Assembly (NCBI GenBank): GCA_021792315.1 | Contig: JAJYUX010000062.1 | Location: forward strand, 1 to 6,283 | Reading direction: 5' to 3' | Length of the DNA stretch: 6,283 nucleotides | Source: an archaeon | GTDB taxonomy: Archaea > Thermoproteota > Nitrososphaeria > Nitrososphaerales > CADDZS01 | Shown here: in pieces, positions 5,345 through 6,283 of the stretch | How positions within the stretch are numbered: the stretch's first letter is position 1 | How the letters are laid out: the number at the start of each line of letters is the position of its first letter | The notes under the pieces: generated by a model | Databases searched by the model: none | Seen by the model: the letters and a program-made list of their open reading frames with translations, nothing else | Told to the model about the DNA's origin: nothing | Program-made: the position numbers and the translations under genes

Positions 5345-6211
5345 GTGGATCTTTCTCTTCTGGGACAACTTGCTTTCAACGGAGTATTGCTTGGGCTTGT
5401 TTACGGGCTAGTCGGCCTTGGTCTGGCGCTCGCATTGGGGGTCATGGGAATCCTCAACATATCCCACGGAGCCCTCTATATGCTCGGAGGATATCTCACC
5501 TTTTATTTTGCTCAGCAGCTCGGTTTACCACCGGTAGCCGACGTTATACTCGCTGTTGCTGGGATATTCGTCGTGGGCGTGCTTATTGACAGAACTCTCG
5601 TCCAGACCACAGGCTACGATGAAACTAGTGTTATGATGGTCACCTTCGGGCTGGCCATAATTCTCGGGCAAATTGCACTTCTTGTTTGGGGAGGAAATCC
5701 GATATCCACAAAGCCGATACTGCAATCCACCATGATCTTTGGAAGTCTTTACACTCAATCGCAGATTTTTCTATCATCCATCGTGGGGGTCGCAGTTGCA
5801 GCCCTGACAATACTGTTTCTCCGGAAATCGAAAATGGGAAAGGCGATGAGAATGGTTTCCCAAAATAGGGAAGCCGCAAATGTATTAGGCGTGAGTACGG
5901 CAAAAATCTCAGCAATCTCTCTTGGGATCGGATCGTGTTATGCTGGCCTTGCTGGAGCGTTACTGACGCCAGTCTACCTTGTATATCCAGACGCGCAATG
6001 GGCTCCACTAATTGCTGCATTTGTCGTTGTGATAGTCGGAGGTCTTGGAAGCGTAAGCGGTGCCATGATCGGTGGATTGATCTACGGCATTCTTGAAACC
6101 ATAGGTTCGTATTTCATACCGGCTGGAAGCGAGATCATGGTGCTTGTCCTGATCATCATTGTGATACTAATCAGACCTTCGGGTCTCTTCGGGACTAGAA
6201 GCAGAGTATGA
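5345..6211 (+). CDS. livH: LivH-type branched-chain amino acid ABC transporter permease
   Basis: This 288-residue integral membrane protein is one of the two permease subunits that form the channel of a branched-chain amino acid type importer. It has about eight hydrophobic segments. Family hallmarks are NISHGALYMLGGY (38-50), the cytoplasmic coupling loop MGKAMRMVSQNREAANVLGV (164-183) that contacts the ATPase, GGLGSVSGAMIGG (232-244) and the terminal RPSGLFG (277-283). The length is close to the usual 290-310 residues. The start is a GTG at 5345; it places the first hydrophobic helix right at the N-terminus as in relatives, and no better ATG lies upstream. It is followed by livM with a 4-base overlap. 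Homologs with the same signature also serve urea (UrtB) and amide transport, so the ligand is not fixed by this gene. Confidence 0.93.
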   Translation: MDLSLLGQLAFNGVLLGLVYGLVGLGLALALGVMGILNISHGALYMLGGYLTFYFAQQLGLPPVADVILAVAGIFVVGVLIDRTLVQTTGYDETSVMMVTFGLAIILGQIALLVWGGNPISTKPILQSTMIFGSLYTQSQIFLSSIVGVAVAALTILFLRKSKMGKAMRMVSQNREAANVLGVSTAKISAISLGIGSCYAGLAGALLTPVYLVYPDAQWAPLIAAFVVVIVGGLGSVSGAMIGGLIYGILETIGSYFIPAGSEIMVLVLIIIVILIRPSGLFGTRSRV

Positions 6212-6283
6212 ATTTCAAGAGATTCAATATTCAGCTTGTAATCGCTGTTGTTGCTCTGTTCGTCCTTGGTGTGTTGCCAATCA
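6208..6283 (+). CDS. livM: LivM-type permease, N-terminal fragment cut by window end
   Basis: Only the first 25 codons are present. The translation begins MNFKRFNIQL and continues as a hydrophobic first membrane segment (VIAVVALFVLGVLP). The ATG shares the ATGA junction with the livH stop codon, typical of translational coupling between subunits that must be made in equal amounts. Identification rests on position after livH and on the short basic start plus membrane helix; no LivM signature motif lies inside the window. Confidence 0.7.
   Translation, partial: MNFKRFNIQLVIAVVALFVLGVLPI

Noticed and set aside
5640..6020. 126-codon minus-strand frame opposite livH
   Set aside because: It is antisense to a clear membrane protein gene and has no family resemblance.

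Overview
The window looks archaeal. The clearest sign is the region before the substrate-binding-protein gene: a purine-rich BRE-like stretch and an ATAAATA TATA box sit about 27 bases before the ATG, with no Shine-Dalgarno sequence, as expected for a leaderless archaeal transcript. Two exported proteins have one N-terminal hydrophobic anchor and many N-glycosylation sequons, and one of them has a Ser/Thr-rich stalk, which is typical of archaeal surface proteins. T-tracts follow the hairpin between the convergent genes. The protein families (DUF4382, PPOX-like split barrels, branched-chain amino acid ABC transport) would fit a Thaumarchaeota/Nitrososphaeria or Bathyarchaeia-like lineage, but the taxon is an inference and was not tested.

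Layout. 11-835 (+) encodes a DUF5343-type protein of unknown function. It converges on a DUF4382 secreted or membrane-anchored protein (873-2015, -), with a hairpin and T-tract between them. Positions 2016-2783 form a long gap without a convincing gene. It holds two near-identical palindromic sites either side of a TATA-like element, a separate 16-bp palindrome, and possibly the remains of a small gene. Next comes a PPOX-like flavin/F420-type split-barrel gene (2784-3272, -), divergent from a branched-chain amino acid type transporter cluster on the + strand. That cluster reads: substrate-binding protein (3429-4748), a second PPOX-like gene (4764-5240), LivH-type permease (5345-6211) and the first 25 codons of a LivM-type permease (from 6208), which overlaps livH by an ATGA junction.

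How the genes work together. The binding protein, LivH and LivM are parts of one high-affinity importer for branched-chain amino acids or a related small amide or amino acid. The ATPase genes (livG, livF) would be expected beyond the right edge. The unusual part is the pair of paralogous split-barrel proteins that bracket the binding-protein gene, one of them inside the transporter cluster. No mobile element, CRISPR array, rRNA or tRNA was seen. The points most worth a second look are the PPOX/transporter arrangement and the tandem palindromes at 2225-2300.
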